Position numbers and translations under genes: made by a program
Notes under the pieces: model-generated
Seen by the model: the letters and a program-made list of their open reading frames with translations, nothing else
Told to the model about the DNA's origin: nothing
Database searches by the model: none
Assembly: GCA_030621275.1 (NCBI GenBank)
Contig: JAUXHY010000009.1
Coordinates: forward strand, 1 to 13,529
Origin: a bacterium
Lineage (GTDB): Bacteria; Fidelibacterota; Marinisomatia; Marinisomatales; JAHJCW01
Length of the DNA stretch: 13,529 nt
Direction: 5' to 3'
In this document: positions 1-6,979 of the stretch, piece by piece
Layout of the letters: every line of letters starts with the position of its first letter
Numbering within the stretch: the stretch's first letter is position 1

Positions 1-1
1 A

Positions 2-3000
2 GATTACAGCTTGCTTGATGGCGCACAAAACATTGATATTATGCTCGATACAGTTTTAGCCTTAGGAATGGATAGTATCGCGCTAACTGAGCATGGTAAT
101 ATGTTCAGCGCCATAAAATTTTATAAGGCTGCGAAAAAGAGGGGAATAAAACCAATTATTGGTAGCGAAGTATATGTAGCTAAAGGTAAAAGAACGGATA
201 AAAAGAGTCAATTAGATAGGGGAAATAATCATTTAATTTTATTAGCAAAAAATTATACCGGATATAAAAACCTGATGAAATTAGTTACCTATGGTTACTT
301 AGATGGTTTTTATTATCGTCCCCGCATTGACAAAGAGTTGTTGAGGAAACATAGTGATGGTTTAATTGCGTTATCTGCCTGCCTAAAAGGAGAAATTCCT
401 GAAAAATTAGTAAAAAATGACTATGAAGGGGCTAGAAAAGCTGCTCTTGAATTTGCAGAAATGTTTCCGGGTCGGTTCTACCTTGAAGTGCAAAATCATC
501 GGATTCCAGAAGAGCAAATTAATATTACCGAGACAAAACGTCTTGCAGAAGAAATTGGTCTTCCTATTGTTGCAACAAATGATGCACATTATTCAAAAAA
601 GGGACATTATGATGCACACGATATTCTCATTTGTCTTGCGACTGGAAAAGAAAGGAATGATCAGAATCGCATGAAATATGCGACAGATGAGTTTTATCTA
701 AAGTCGCAAGATGAAATGTATGAATTATTCGGTGATATACCAGGCGCAATAGAAAACACACGTCGCATAGCAGATAGTATAGATTTGGAAATTCCGTTAG
801 GGGAATATCATTTACCAAATTTCCCTATACCGGAAGAATCAACAAATAAAAATCCTGATAATTACTTACAAGAGTTGTGTATCAAAGGGTTGAAGGGACT
901 TTATGGGACAATTAATGAAGAGATACAATCTAGACTTGATCATGAATTAGGCGTTATTAAAAAGATGGGTTTTGCTGGATATTTTTTGATAACTGCGGAT
1001 TTCGTGAAGTATTCTAAAGAAAATGGTATTCCGGTTGGACCCGGTCGTGGATCTGCTGCAGGAAGTATAGTTTCCTACGCTTTAGGTATTACATCAATAG
1101 ATCCATTAAAATATAATTTACTTTTCGAAAGATTTTTAAATCCCGAGCGTATCAGTTTACCTGATATTGATATTGATTTTTGTATAGAGAGGCGTGGTGA
1201 AGTAATTGATTATATAAAACGCCAGTATGGAGAAAATGCTGTTACGCAGATTATTACATTTGGGAAAATGAAAGCCCGGCAGGTTGTGCGAGATGTTGGA
1301 CGTGTGATGAGTTATCCTTATAGCGAAGTTGATAAAATAGCAAAAGCAATACCTGAAGAAATAAATATTACCCTAGAGGATGCAATTGAAAAAAGTCCTG
1401 AATTACGCAAATATGCTGAAGGAGATTTCAGGGAGCTCATTAAATATTCATTAGTTTTGGAAGGAATGAATCGCCATGCATCGACTCATGCTGCTGGCGT
1501 TGTAATCGCTCCTAGCGATTTGACCGATTATGTACCGCTCTATAAATCATCGCAAGGCGATATCACAAGTCAATATGATATGAAGGGATTAGAAAGTCTC
1601 GGCTTGTTAAAAATGGATTTTTTAGGACTTAGAACTTTAACGGTTATTGATAAAACTGTAAAGTTAATAAAATTGCGTGGCGATGAAGTAGATATAGAGG
1701 GGCTACAGTACGATGATCAAAAAGTATTTGAACTGTTTGCGAAGGGATTGACTGCCGGTATTTTTCAGTTTGAGTCTTCTGGAATGAGAGAATTCCTTAA
1801 AAAACTGAAACCAACAGTGCTCGAAGATTTAATTGCAATGAATGCTCTTTATCGTCCGGGTCCTATGAATAATATCAATGATTATATTGATAGAAAGTAT
1901 GCAAAAAAGAAAATAGTTTATCCGCACCCTGATTTAAAACCCATATTGAAAGAGACTCATGGTATAATTGTATATCAAGAACAAGTGATGCAAATTGCAA
2001 ATGAGATTGGCGGTTTTAGTATGGCAGAAGCTGATATTATGCGTCGTGCAATGGGTAAGAAAATTGCTGAATTAATGAAAGAAAGTACGGGAAAATTTAT
2101 TACAGGTGCAATAAAACGCGGTATAAGTAAGAGCAAAGCAACTGAAATCGTAGAGTTAATTGAAAAATTTGCACAATATGGTTTTAACAAAAGCCATTCC
2201 ACCGCTTATGCGATAATAGCTTACCAAACTGCGTGGCTAAAGACATATTATCCGGCAGAGTTCCTGTCAGCTAATTTAACTAGCGAGATGTCTAATAGTA
2301 ATCGAGTTGTTATTTTAATTAATGACTGCAGAAAATTAGGTATTAAGGTAAACGCACCGGACATAAATGTTTCAGATGTTGAATTTCGTCCTGTTGATGA
2401 TAAAACTATTTCATTTGGATTAAATGCTGTAAAAAATGTTGGCACAAAAACGGTTGAACAAATAATAGAAGCAAGAGACAAAGATGGAAAATTCACGGAT
2501 ATTTTTGATGTAAGCAGTCGAGTAGATCTCCATTCACTTAATAAAAAGGCTTTAGAAAGTTTAATAAAAGCCGGAGCAATGGATTCACTGCACGGGACTC
2601 GTGCTCAGATGTTTGCTTCTATTGATAATGCGCTAAAGTATGGACACCAAAGACAAAATGATGCTACAAGTAATCAAGTTGGGTTATTTGATATGTCAAA
2701 TTCTGCGGAAAGTGAAGTAGTGATAAAACCGGTATTACCAGAAGTAGAAGAATGGAACGAACAAGAATCCTTGGATTGGGAAAAAGAAGTTTTAGGATTA
2801 TATTTATCAGGACATCCGTTGCTAAAATATGCGGATGATTTAGAAGAGTTTAGCAATTTCGATTTTTCTGAGAAAATTTCTTTACGGTCAATTGATAAAA
2901 TTCAAATCGGCGGTATAATCCGTGGTCTCCGCCATCATTATGATAGAAAAAATAATCAAATGGCGTTTTTCAACCTAGATTGCCTAGGTGGTCAAGCCGA

Positions 3001-3391
3001 AATTTTAGTATTTAGCGATACATATGAGCGTTATAAAAATCTAATTGAAGATAACAAAATTGTTTTTGTTCAAGGGAAACCAACCGATCGATCTGATTTT
3101 GCTGACTTAAAATTGATTGTAGATCAAATTGTCCCGTTGGAAAATTGCAGAAAGTTACTATCAAGGCGTGTAAATATCAGACTAACTCCCCAATTGGCAG
3201 AGGAAATGGATCTTGAAAAGTTACACAGTTTGGCAAAGCAATTCCGTGGAAGTTGCAGTTTGATATTTCATATTGCAAATGGTCAACTTAGACAAAGAAT
3301 TTTAGCGCAAAATATAAAAGTTTCTTCGAATAAATTATTTTTAAAAAAGTTGCGCGAAGAATATGGCGAAAAGAATATTTGGATAGAATGA
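2..3391 (+). CDS. dnaE: DNA polymerase III subunit alpha (5'-truncated)
   Basis: Replicative DNA polymerase, the catalytic alpha subunit of the Pol III holoenzyme. The reading frame is open to the window edge. The first visible residues, DYSLLDGA, match the region just after the N-terminal HxH of the PHP domain, so only about 10-15 residues are missing; the visible 1,129 residues fit the family's length of about 1,160. Domains in order: a PHP domain over about the first 270 residues with retained metal-ligand-like residues (TEHGN at 86-100, GSEVYV, YLEV, NDAHY at 578-592); the polymerase core with the catalytic cluster PDIDIDF (Asp codons between 1163 and 1177) and the third Asp in KMDFLGL (1616-1618); a helix-hairpin-helix near KNVGTKTVEQI; a likely internal beta-clamp-binding motif QVGLFD (2675-2692); an OB fold from about IQIGGIIRG; and a C-terminal tau-binding-type domain. 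The stop overlaps the dtd start. Confidence 0.98.
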   Translation, partial: DYSLLDGAQNIDIMLDTVLALGMDSIALTEHGNMFSAIKFYKAAKKRGIKPIIGSEVYVAKGKRTDKKSQLDRGNNHLILLAKNYTGYKNLMKLVTYGYLDGFYYRPRIDKELLRKHSDGLIALSACLKGEIPEKLVKNDYEGARKAALEFAEMFPGRFYLEVQNHRIPEEQINITETKRLAEEIGLPIVATNDAHYSKKGHYDAHDILICLATGKERNDQNRMKYATDEFYLKSQDEMYELFGDIPGAIENTRRIADSIDLEIPLGEYHLPNFPIPEESTNKNPDNYLQELCIKGLKGLYGTINEEIQSRLDHELGVIKKMGFAGYFLITADFVKYSKENGIPVGPGRGSAAGSIVSYALGITSIDPLKYNLLFERFLNPERISLPDIDIDFCIERRGEVIDYIKRQYGENAVTQIITFGKMKARQVVRDVGRVMSYPYSEVDKIAKAIPEEINITLEDAIEKSPELRKYAEGDFRELIKYSLVLEGMNRHASTHAAGVVIAPSDLTDYVPLYKSSQGDITSQYDMKGLESLGLLKMDFLGLRTLTVIDKTVKLIKLRGDEVDIEGLQYDDQKVFELFAKGLTAGIFQFESSGMREFLKKLKPTVLEDLIAMNALYRPGPMNNINDYIDRKYAKKKIVYPHPDLKPILKETHGIIVYQEQVMQIANEIGGFSMAEADIMRRAMGKKIAELMKESTGKFITGAIKRGISKSKATEIVELIEKFAQYGFNKSHSTAYAIIAYQTAWLKTYYPAEFLSANLTSEMSNSNRVVILINDCRKLGIKVNAPDINVSDVEFRPVDDKTISFGLNAVKNVGTKTVEQIIEARDKDGKFTDIFDVSSRVDLHSLNKKALESLIKAGAMDSLHGTRAQMFASIDNALKYGHQRQNDATSNQVGLFDMSNSAESEVVIKPVLPEVEEWNEQESLDWEKEVLGLYLSGHPLLKYADDLEEFSNFDFSEKISLRSIDKIQIGGIIRGLRHHYDRKNNQMAFFNLDCLGGQAEILVFSDTYERYKNLIEDNKIVFVQGKPTDRSDFADLKLIVDQIVPLENCRKLLSRRVNIRLTPQLAEEMDLEKLHSLAKQFRGSCSLIFHIANGQLRQRILAQNIKVSSNKLFLKKLREEYGEKNIWIE

Positions 3392-3846
3392 TAGCAGTAA
3401 TCCAACGTGTATCTAAAGCTGCTATTTCTGTAAATGACAAACAAATAGCCGAGATTGAAAATGGACTTGTAATATTATTAGGTGTTATGTCAGATGATGA
3501 TGAAACAGATTGTAAGTTTTTACAAAATAAAATAGCTTATTTTCGAATTTTTAATGATGAAAATAACAAAATGAATCTTTCAGTAAAAGATATTAATGGA
3601 GAAGCATTAGTTATAAGTCAATTTACACTCTGTGGCGATTGGCGAAAAGGTCGTAGACCAAGTTTCATTAATGCTGCATCACCTGAGCGTGGGGAGAAAT
3701 TATATAATTTATTTGTGGAATATATGGTTTCTGATAATATTCTAACAAAAACAGGTCATTTTGGAGCAATGATGGAAGTATCGTTAACTAACGATGGTCC
3801 CGTTACGTTTGTTTTAGATAGTAAAGTCAAGAAAATGGGAAAATGA
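3388..3846 (+). CDS. dtd: D-aminoacyl-tRNA deacylase
   Basis: Hydrolyses D-amino acids (and glycine mischarged on tRNA-Ala) from tRNA, a proofreading step of translation in the cytoplasm. The 152-residue product is close to the family's usual 145. It carries both signature motifs: SQFTL at residues 77-81, which holds the active-site Thr, and NDGPVT at 135-140, the Gly-cisPro segment that inserts into the partner's active site and rejects L-amino acids. The chosen start is the ATG at 3388, giving MIAVIQRV, the standard N-terminus. A TTG three codons upstream is in frame but would add residues that the family lacks. The start overlaps the dnaE stop by four bases (ATGA), which suggests translational coupling. 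No Shine-Dalgarno sequence is visible. Confidence 0.97.
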   Translation: MIAVIQRVSKAAISVNDKQIAEIENGLVILLGVMSDDDETDCKFLQNKIAYFRIFNDENNKMNLSVKDINGEALVISQFTLCGDWRKGRRPSFINAASPERGEKLYNLFVEYMVSDNILTKTGHFGAMMEVSLTNDGPVTFVLDSKVKKMGK

Positions 3847-3861
3847 TTTTATAAATGAATA

Positions 3862-3893
3862 TATGATTTTTCGTGCATCTAATTGTAATTTTA
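3862..3893 (+). promoter_or_regulatory. Possible Bacteroidota-type promoter before the mutase gene
   Basis: The 61-base gap between dtd and the cobalamin-binding subunit contains TATG (3862-3865), 20 bases, then TAATTTTA (3886-3893). These resemble the Bacteroidota -33 (TTTG) and -7 (TAnnTTTG) boxes with one mismatch each. The ATG lies 14 bases further on. In DNA this AT-rich such matches arise by chance, so this is only a candidate for an internal promoter. Confidence 0.22.
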
Positions 3894-3907
3894 ACAATAA
3901 ATAATTA

Positions 3908-4324
3908 ATGAGTATGAGCATGAAACAAAAAATTAGAATAGTGATGGCAAAACCTGGATTAGATGGTCACGATCGTGGAATTAAGGTTTTAGCTGCCGCA
4001 TATCGCGATGCCGGCATGGAAGTAATCTATTTAGGTTTACGCCAAACTCCGGAAATGATTGTATCTGCGGCACTGCAAGAAGATGCCGATGTTATTGCTT
4101 TATCAATCCTTTCTGGTGCTCATAATACAATATTCCCACGTGTATTAAAATTAATGAAAGAGAAAAAAATTGAAGACGTACTTCTTACTGGTGGTGGCAT
4201 TATCCCGGAAAAAGATATGAAAGATTTACAATCACAGGGAGTTGGAATGTTGTTTGGTCCCGGTACACCGGTCCAGACTACTATAGATTATATTGCCAAT
4301 TGGGTTGAAAATAACAGAAAATAA
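3908..4324 (+). CDS. Methylmalonyl-CoA mutase, cobalamin-binding (C-terminal) subunit
   Basis: A 138-residue stand-alone B12-binding Rossmann-like domain. It corresponds to the C-terminal part of methylmalonyl-CoA mutase, which isomerises (R)-methylmalonyl-CoA to succinyl-CoA with adenosylcobalamin. The base-off/His-on signature is plain: DGHDRG at residues 19-24, with His21 as the expected lower axial cobalt ligand. SILSGAH (66-72) and the GGG loop (95-97) follow; both belong to the nucleotide-tail pocket. [11 protein letters not shown] and GLRQTPE are typical of the mutase rather than of methionine synthase or corrinoid methyltransferases. In such split enzymes the catalytic TIM-barrel subunit is separate, and it is not in this window. 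Met codons at residues 1, 3 and 5 make the exact start uncertain by up to four residues; no Shine-Dalgarno sequence decides it. The stop TAA shares its last A with the ATG of the next gene. Confidence 0.93.
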   Translation: MSMSMKQKIRIVMAKPGLDGHDRGIKVLAAAYRDAGMEVIYLGLRQTPEMIVSAALQEDADVIALSILSGAHNTIFPRVLKLMKEKKIEDVLLTGGGIIPEKDMKDLQSQGVGMLFGPGTPVQTTIDYIANWVENNRK

Positions 4325-5178
4325 TGAATCTAAAGAATAAATCAGAACTTGAAAAATATTTTGCCAATCACTTTGATACAGTACTATTTCCGGTACTAGC
4401 AGATATTTACAAAACAGAAGGAGACTTGACAAGAGCTAGAAAAGTATGCGAAATCGGCTTGGAATACCATCCTAATAATGTTGACGGTTCATTTGTCCTG
4501 GCAGAAATTAATCAATCAGCCGGTGATTTAATGGTAGCTGAAAAACTTTTAAAAAATGTAATGGCGTTTGAACCATTTCACTATAGGGCTGTATTAAACC
4601 TAGCAAAGATACAGATAAAATTAAAAAGAGCTCCGGATTCTATTACTAAGCTTTGGACGAAAATTGCAAAAATTGATCCCACCCATCCTGATGCAAAAAT
4701 ATTCTTAAAACAATCCTTAACACAAAAACATGATCCATCCCAAGACAAGGAAATAGTTGAATCAAAAAAACTTAAAAAAGAGTTTGATAAACTGAAACAA
4801 AAGTCAGAAACCGCACCTGATTTAAAACCCGAGAAAAAACCTAAAACAAAATCTGATGTAAATCCTAAGTCCAAGCCAAAGACAAAACCTGTTAAGATAG
4901 AAGCTTCACAGAAAAATATTCAAGATGAAGAAAAAATTCTCAGTCCAAAGCCACCGTCGATAAAACCGCAAAAGATAAGCGAAGAGGAATTGCAATCTTT
5001 GGATATTAGTCCGCGAATGGCAACATTTACTATGGTTAATGTTCTAAAGAAACAAAAGCTCTATCAACAGGCGATTGCTGTTTTGTCATTATTGGAAGAA
5101 AAAGGAGCTGATCCGGCATTAATAAGTCAAGAACGACAAAATCTACAAAAATTGATAAAAGATAGCGAACCACGCTAA
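4324..5178 (+). CDS. TPR-repeat protein with Lys/Pro-rich linker
   Basis: A 284-residue protein with no signal peptide, hence probably cytoplasmic. I recognise no named family beyond TPR. Residues about 18-120 hold three tetratricopeptide-like helical pairs, with spaced patterns such as LADIYKTEGDLTRARKVCE, LAEINQSAGDLMVAEKLL and LAKIQIKLKRAPDSI. Residues about 138-215 form a low-complexity, strongly basic linker rich in Lys, Pro and Ser (short KPK, KPKTK and KPEKK units). Residues about 229-281 resume helices (MATFTMVNVLKKQKLYQQA), one further TPR-like pair. The start overlaps the stop of the B12-binding mutase subunit by one base (TAATG), so the two are very likely co-translated. Eleven bases separate its stop from the peptidase gene. 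A scaffold or adaptor role is inferred from the TPRs only; no enzymatic motif is visible. Confidence 0.85.
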   Translation: MNLKNKSELEKYFANHFDTVLFPVLADIYKTEGDLTRARKVCEIGLEYHPNNVDGSFVLAEINQSAGDLMVAEKLLKNVMAFEPFHYRAVLNLAKIQIKLKRAPDSITKLWTKIAKIDPTHPDAKIFLKQSLTQKHDPSQDKEIVESKKLKKEFDKLKQKSETAPDLKPEKKPKTKSDVNPKSKPKTKPVKIEASQKNIQDEEKILSPKPPSIKPQKISEEELQSLDISPRMATFTMVNVLKKQKLYQQAIAVLSLLEEKGADPALISQERQNLQKLIKDSEPR

Positions 5179-5189
5179 CTAAATAAAAT

Positions 5190-6272
5190 ATGTCAACTGA
5201 AATTTTCGAGAATCGTCAAAATAAGCTGAAGTCTGTTTTAGCGAAACGGGGACTTGATGGAATGCTGATCACTAGATTATCCAATGTTCGATATATCTGC
5301 GGATTTACCGGATCAGCCGGATCTTGTATTATAACACCAAATGGAGATTATTTTATAACAGATGGTCGTTATATGGCGCAATCCAAACAAGAAGTTAAAG
5401 GATTTGAACGTTTTATTGACTATGGTTCCCATATCGAAATCGCCCAAAAGAATAATCTAATTCCCCAAGGATTGAAGTTGGCGCTTGAAAGCGATTTCTT
5501 ATCGTTAAGTTTATATAATCAACTTATAGAACTATTTTCCGACATTAAGTGGGAAAGCACAAAAATGATATTAGAAAATTTAGCTGCGGTAAAAGATGAA
5601 AGTGAATTAGAAGCTCTTCGAACTGCAGTTGAAATAACCGATAAAGTATTTGATGAAGTATTACAGTTTTTCAAAATTGGAGTTTCTGAAAAAGAGATAG
5701 CCCTAGAATTATCAACGCGATATCAAAAGTATGGTGAGGGCGAAGCATTTCCTTCAATAGTTGCTTCCGGTCCAAATAGTGCATTACCACATGCTCAACC
5801 GGGTGAACGCAAATTCAAAAAAGGTGATTTTGTAGTGGTTGATACCGCTGCTAAATTTGCTGGATATCATGCTGATATGACTAGAACGGTCGTAATCGGT
5901 AAGCCGACAGATAAACATAATGAAATATATGAACTTGTTAAAAAATCGCAGCAGGCAGGTATTGATGTAACTCAAGCAGGCGTAGCTTGTAAAGCAGTTG
6001 ATGATGCTACTCGGGATGTTATCGCTGATGCGGGATATGGAGATAAATTCATACATTCCACTGGACACGGCATTGGACTTGAAATCCATACTTTTCCTCG
6101 TTTAAGTCAACAAAGTGAAGAAATATTACAAGAAAACAATGTAGTTACTATTGAACCCGGCGTGTACTTAACTGGTTGGGGTGGTGTACGGATTGAAGAT
6201 GACATTGTGGTTAAAAAAAATGGGAATGAGGTGTTAAATAAGACTTCGAAAGAACTCGTGATTATTGGTTAG
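5190..6272 (+). CDS. Xaa-Pro aminopeptidase-like M24 metallopeptidase
   Basis: A 360-residue cytoplasmic peptidase of family M24 (pita-bread fold) that is expected to remove N-terminal residues before proline or to cleave Xaa-Pro dipeptides. Residues 1-130 are the creatinase-like N-terminal domain (SNVRYICGFTGSAG, YFITDGRYMAQ). Residues about 140-355 are the catalytic domain with all five metal ligands in the right order and spacing: Asp218 and Asp229 (11 apart, in VVDTAAKF and GYHADMTRT), His293 in HSTGHGIGLE, Glu322 in IEPGVYL and Glu336 in GVRIEDD. His289 and His300 match the substrate-side histidines. The length fits the short bacterial YqhT/PepQ type better than the 440-residue PepP. Whether it acts on dipeptides or longer peptides cannot be read from the sequence. 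No signal peptide and no Shine-Dalgarno sequence are present. Confidence 0.95.
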   Translation: MSTEIFENRQNKLKSVLAKRGLDGMLITRLSNVRYICGFTGSAGSCIITPNGDYFITDGRYMAQSKQEVKGFERFIDYGSHIEIAQKNNLIPQGLKLALESDFLSLSLYNQLIELFSDIKWESTKMILENLAAVKDESELEALRTAVEITDKVFDEVLQFFKIGVSEKEIALELSTRYQKYGEGEAFPSIVASGPNSALPHAQPGERKFKKGDFVVVDTAAKFAGYHADMTRTVVIGKPTDKHNEIYELVKKSQQAGIDVTQAGVACKAVDDATRDVIADAGYGDKFIHSTGHGIGLEIHTFPRLSQQSEEILQENNVVTIEPGVYLTGWGGVRIEDDIVVKKNGNEVLNKTSKELVIIG

Positions 6273-6312
6273 TTTTGCATTACTATCAATTTACTTAGAA
6301 TAATAATCATAA

Positions 6313-6912
6313 ATGATCAATACAATATTTTTTGATATAGGTGGTGTATTGTTAAACATTCATCCTGACAGAACAATAAAATATTTAAGTAATCTTACAA
6401 ATTTGTCAGAGAAAGAAATTGTGAAAGCTTTTCCTGAAGATGCTCATCATAAATATGAGCGCGGTGAAATAACAGGCTCAGAATTCTTTAAAGCTATAAA
6501 AAACGGTTTGCCAATATCAAATAATTTAACTGAAGAACAATTTTGGAATGCTTGGAGTTTATTAGTTGGAGAAGAAACGGAAGTTGTAAAAACGATGAAT
6601 AGTTTGACAAAAAAGTATCCGGTATGGTTGCTTTCAAATACAAATCCGTATCATATTTTAGAAGAAGAACGTTTTAAATTATTTGATAAGATAACAGGCG
6701 GAATCTATTCCTTTGAAGTCGGGTCTCGTAAACCTGAAAAAGATATATATATTAAGGCTTTTGAAATTGCTGGAACCACTGCTAGTGAATCCCTATTTAT
6801 TGATGATCTGATTGAAAATGTCGAGATGGCTAGATTATTAAACATGAAGGCAATACATTTTGAAACAATTGGTGATTTTAATAAACAACTAAGTAAATTC
6901 CTTCAGTTATAA
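6313..6912 (+). CDS. HAD-superfamily hydrolase (YihX-like phosphatase)
   Basis: A 199-residue HAD hydrolase of subfamily IA, probably a small-molecule phosphatase in the cytoplasm. Motif I is FFDIGGVL with nucleophile Asp8; the usual second Asp (DxD) is Gly10. The same is true of Escherichia coli YihX (an alpha-glucose-1-phosphatase) and its relatives. The helical cap follows (residues about 15-90, including HHKYERGEITGSEF, also YihX-like). Motif II is Ser108 in LLSNTN, motif III Lys140 in SRKPEKDIY, and motif IV Asp164-Asp165 in FIDDLIENV. All core catalytic positions are therefore present. The substrate cannot be deduced. It lies 40 bases after the peptidase gene on the same strand, with no Shine-Dalgarno sequence before its ATG. 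Confidence 0.92.
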   Translation: MINTIFFDIGGVLLNIHPDRTIKYLSNLTNLSEKEIVKAFPEDAHHKYERGEITGSEFFKAIKNGLPISNNLTEEQFWNAWSLLVGEETEVVKTMNSLTKKYPVWLLSNTNPYHILEEERFKLFDKITGGIYSFEVGSRKPEKDIYIKAFEIAGTTASESLFIDDLIENVEMARLLNMKAIHFETIGDFNKQLSKFLQL

Positions 6913-6928
6913 TAAAAACCACTAATTA

Positions 6929-6961
6929 TTTACAAGTCGTAAAACGGGTTAGTAATATAAT
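6929..6961 (+). promoter_or_regulatory. Candidate promoter for the large envelope gene
   Basis: The 67-base gap upstream of the 990-residue protein holds a perfect TATAAT (6956-6961), placed so that transcription would begin about 12 bases before the TTG start. TTTACA (6929-6934) resembles a -35 box, but the spacer is 21 bases to TATAAT, or 18 to an overlapping TAATAT. The spacing makes this only a moderate candidate. Confidence 0.33.
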
Positions 6962-6979
6962 GTCTAAATCGCGAGCCAA

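Noticed and set aside
3379..3387. In-frame TTG three codons upstream as the dtd start
   Set aside because: It would add MDR before the conserved MIAVIQRV N-terminus; the ATG at 3388 matches the family exactly.
4581..4874. Antisense open frame of 97 codons opposite the TPR linker
   Set aside because: Its Phe/Ser-rich composition is the mirror of the Lys/Pro-rich linker; it is a shadow of that repeat.
4790..4910. Repetitive Lys/Pro codons that could suggest a tandem DNA repeat
   Set aside because: Units are irregular at DNA level; it is a low-complexity protein linker, not a DNA tandem repeat or CRISPR.
5784..6089. Antisense open frame of 101 codons inside the M24 peptidase gene
   Set aside because: It lies entirely opposite a well-supported gene, shows no family motif and has no ribosome site.
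6274..6301. Promoter before the HAD gene (TTTGCA ... TAGAAT)
   Set aside because: The spacer is 15-16 bases and the -35 match is poor; the 40-base gap fits read-through from the peptidase gene.
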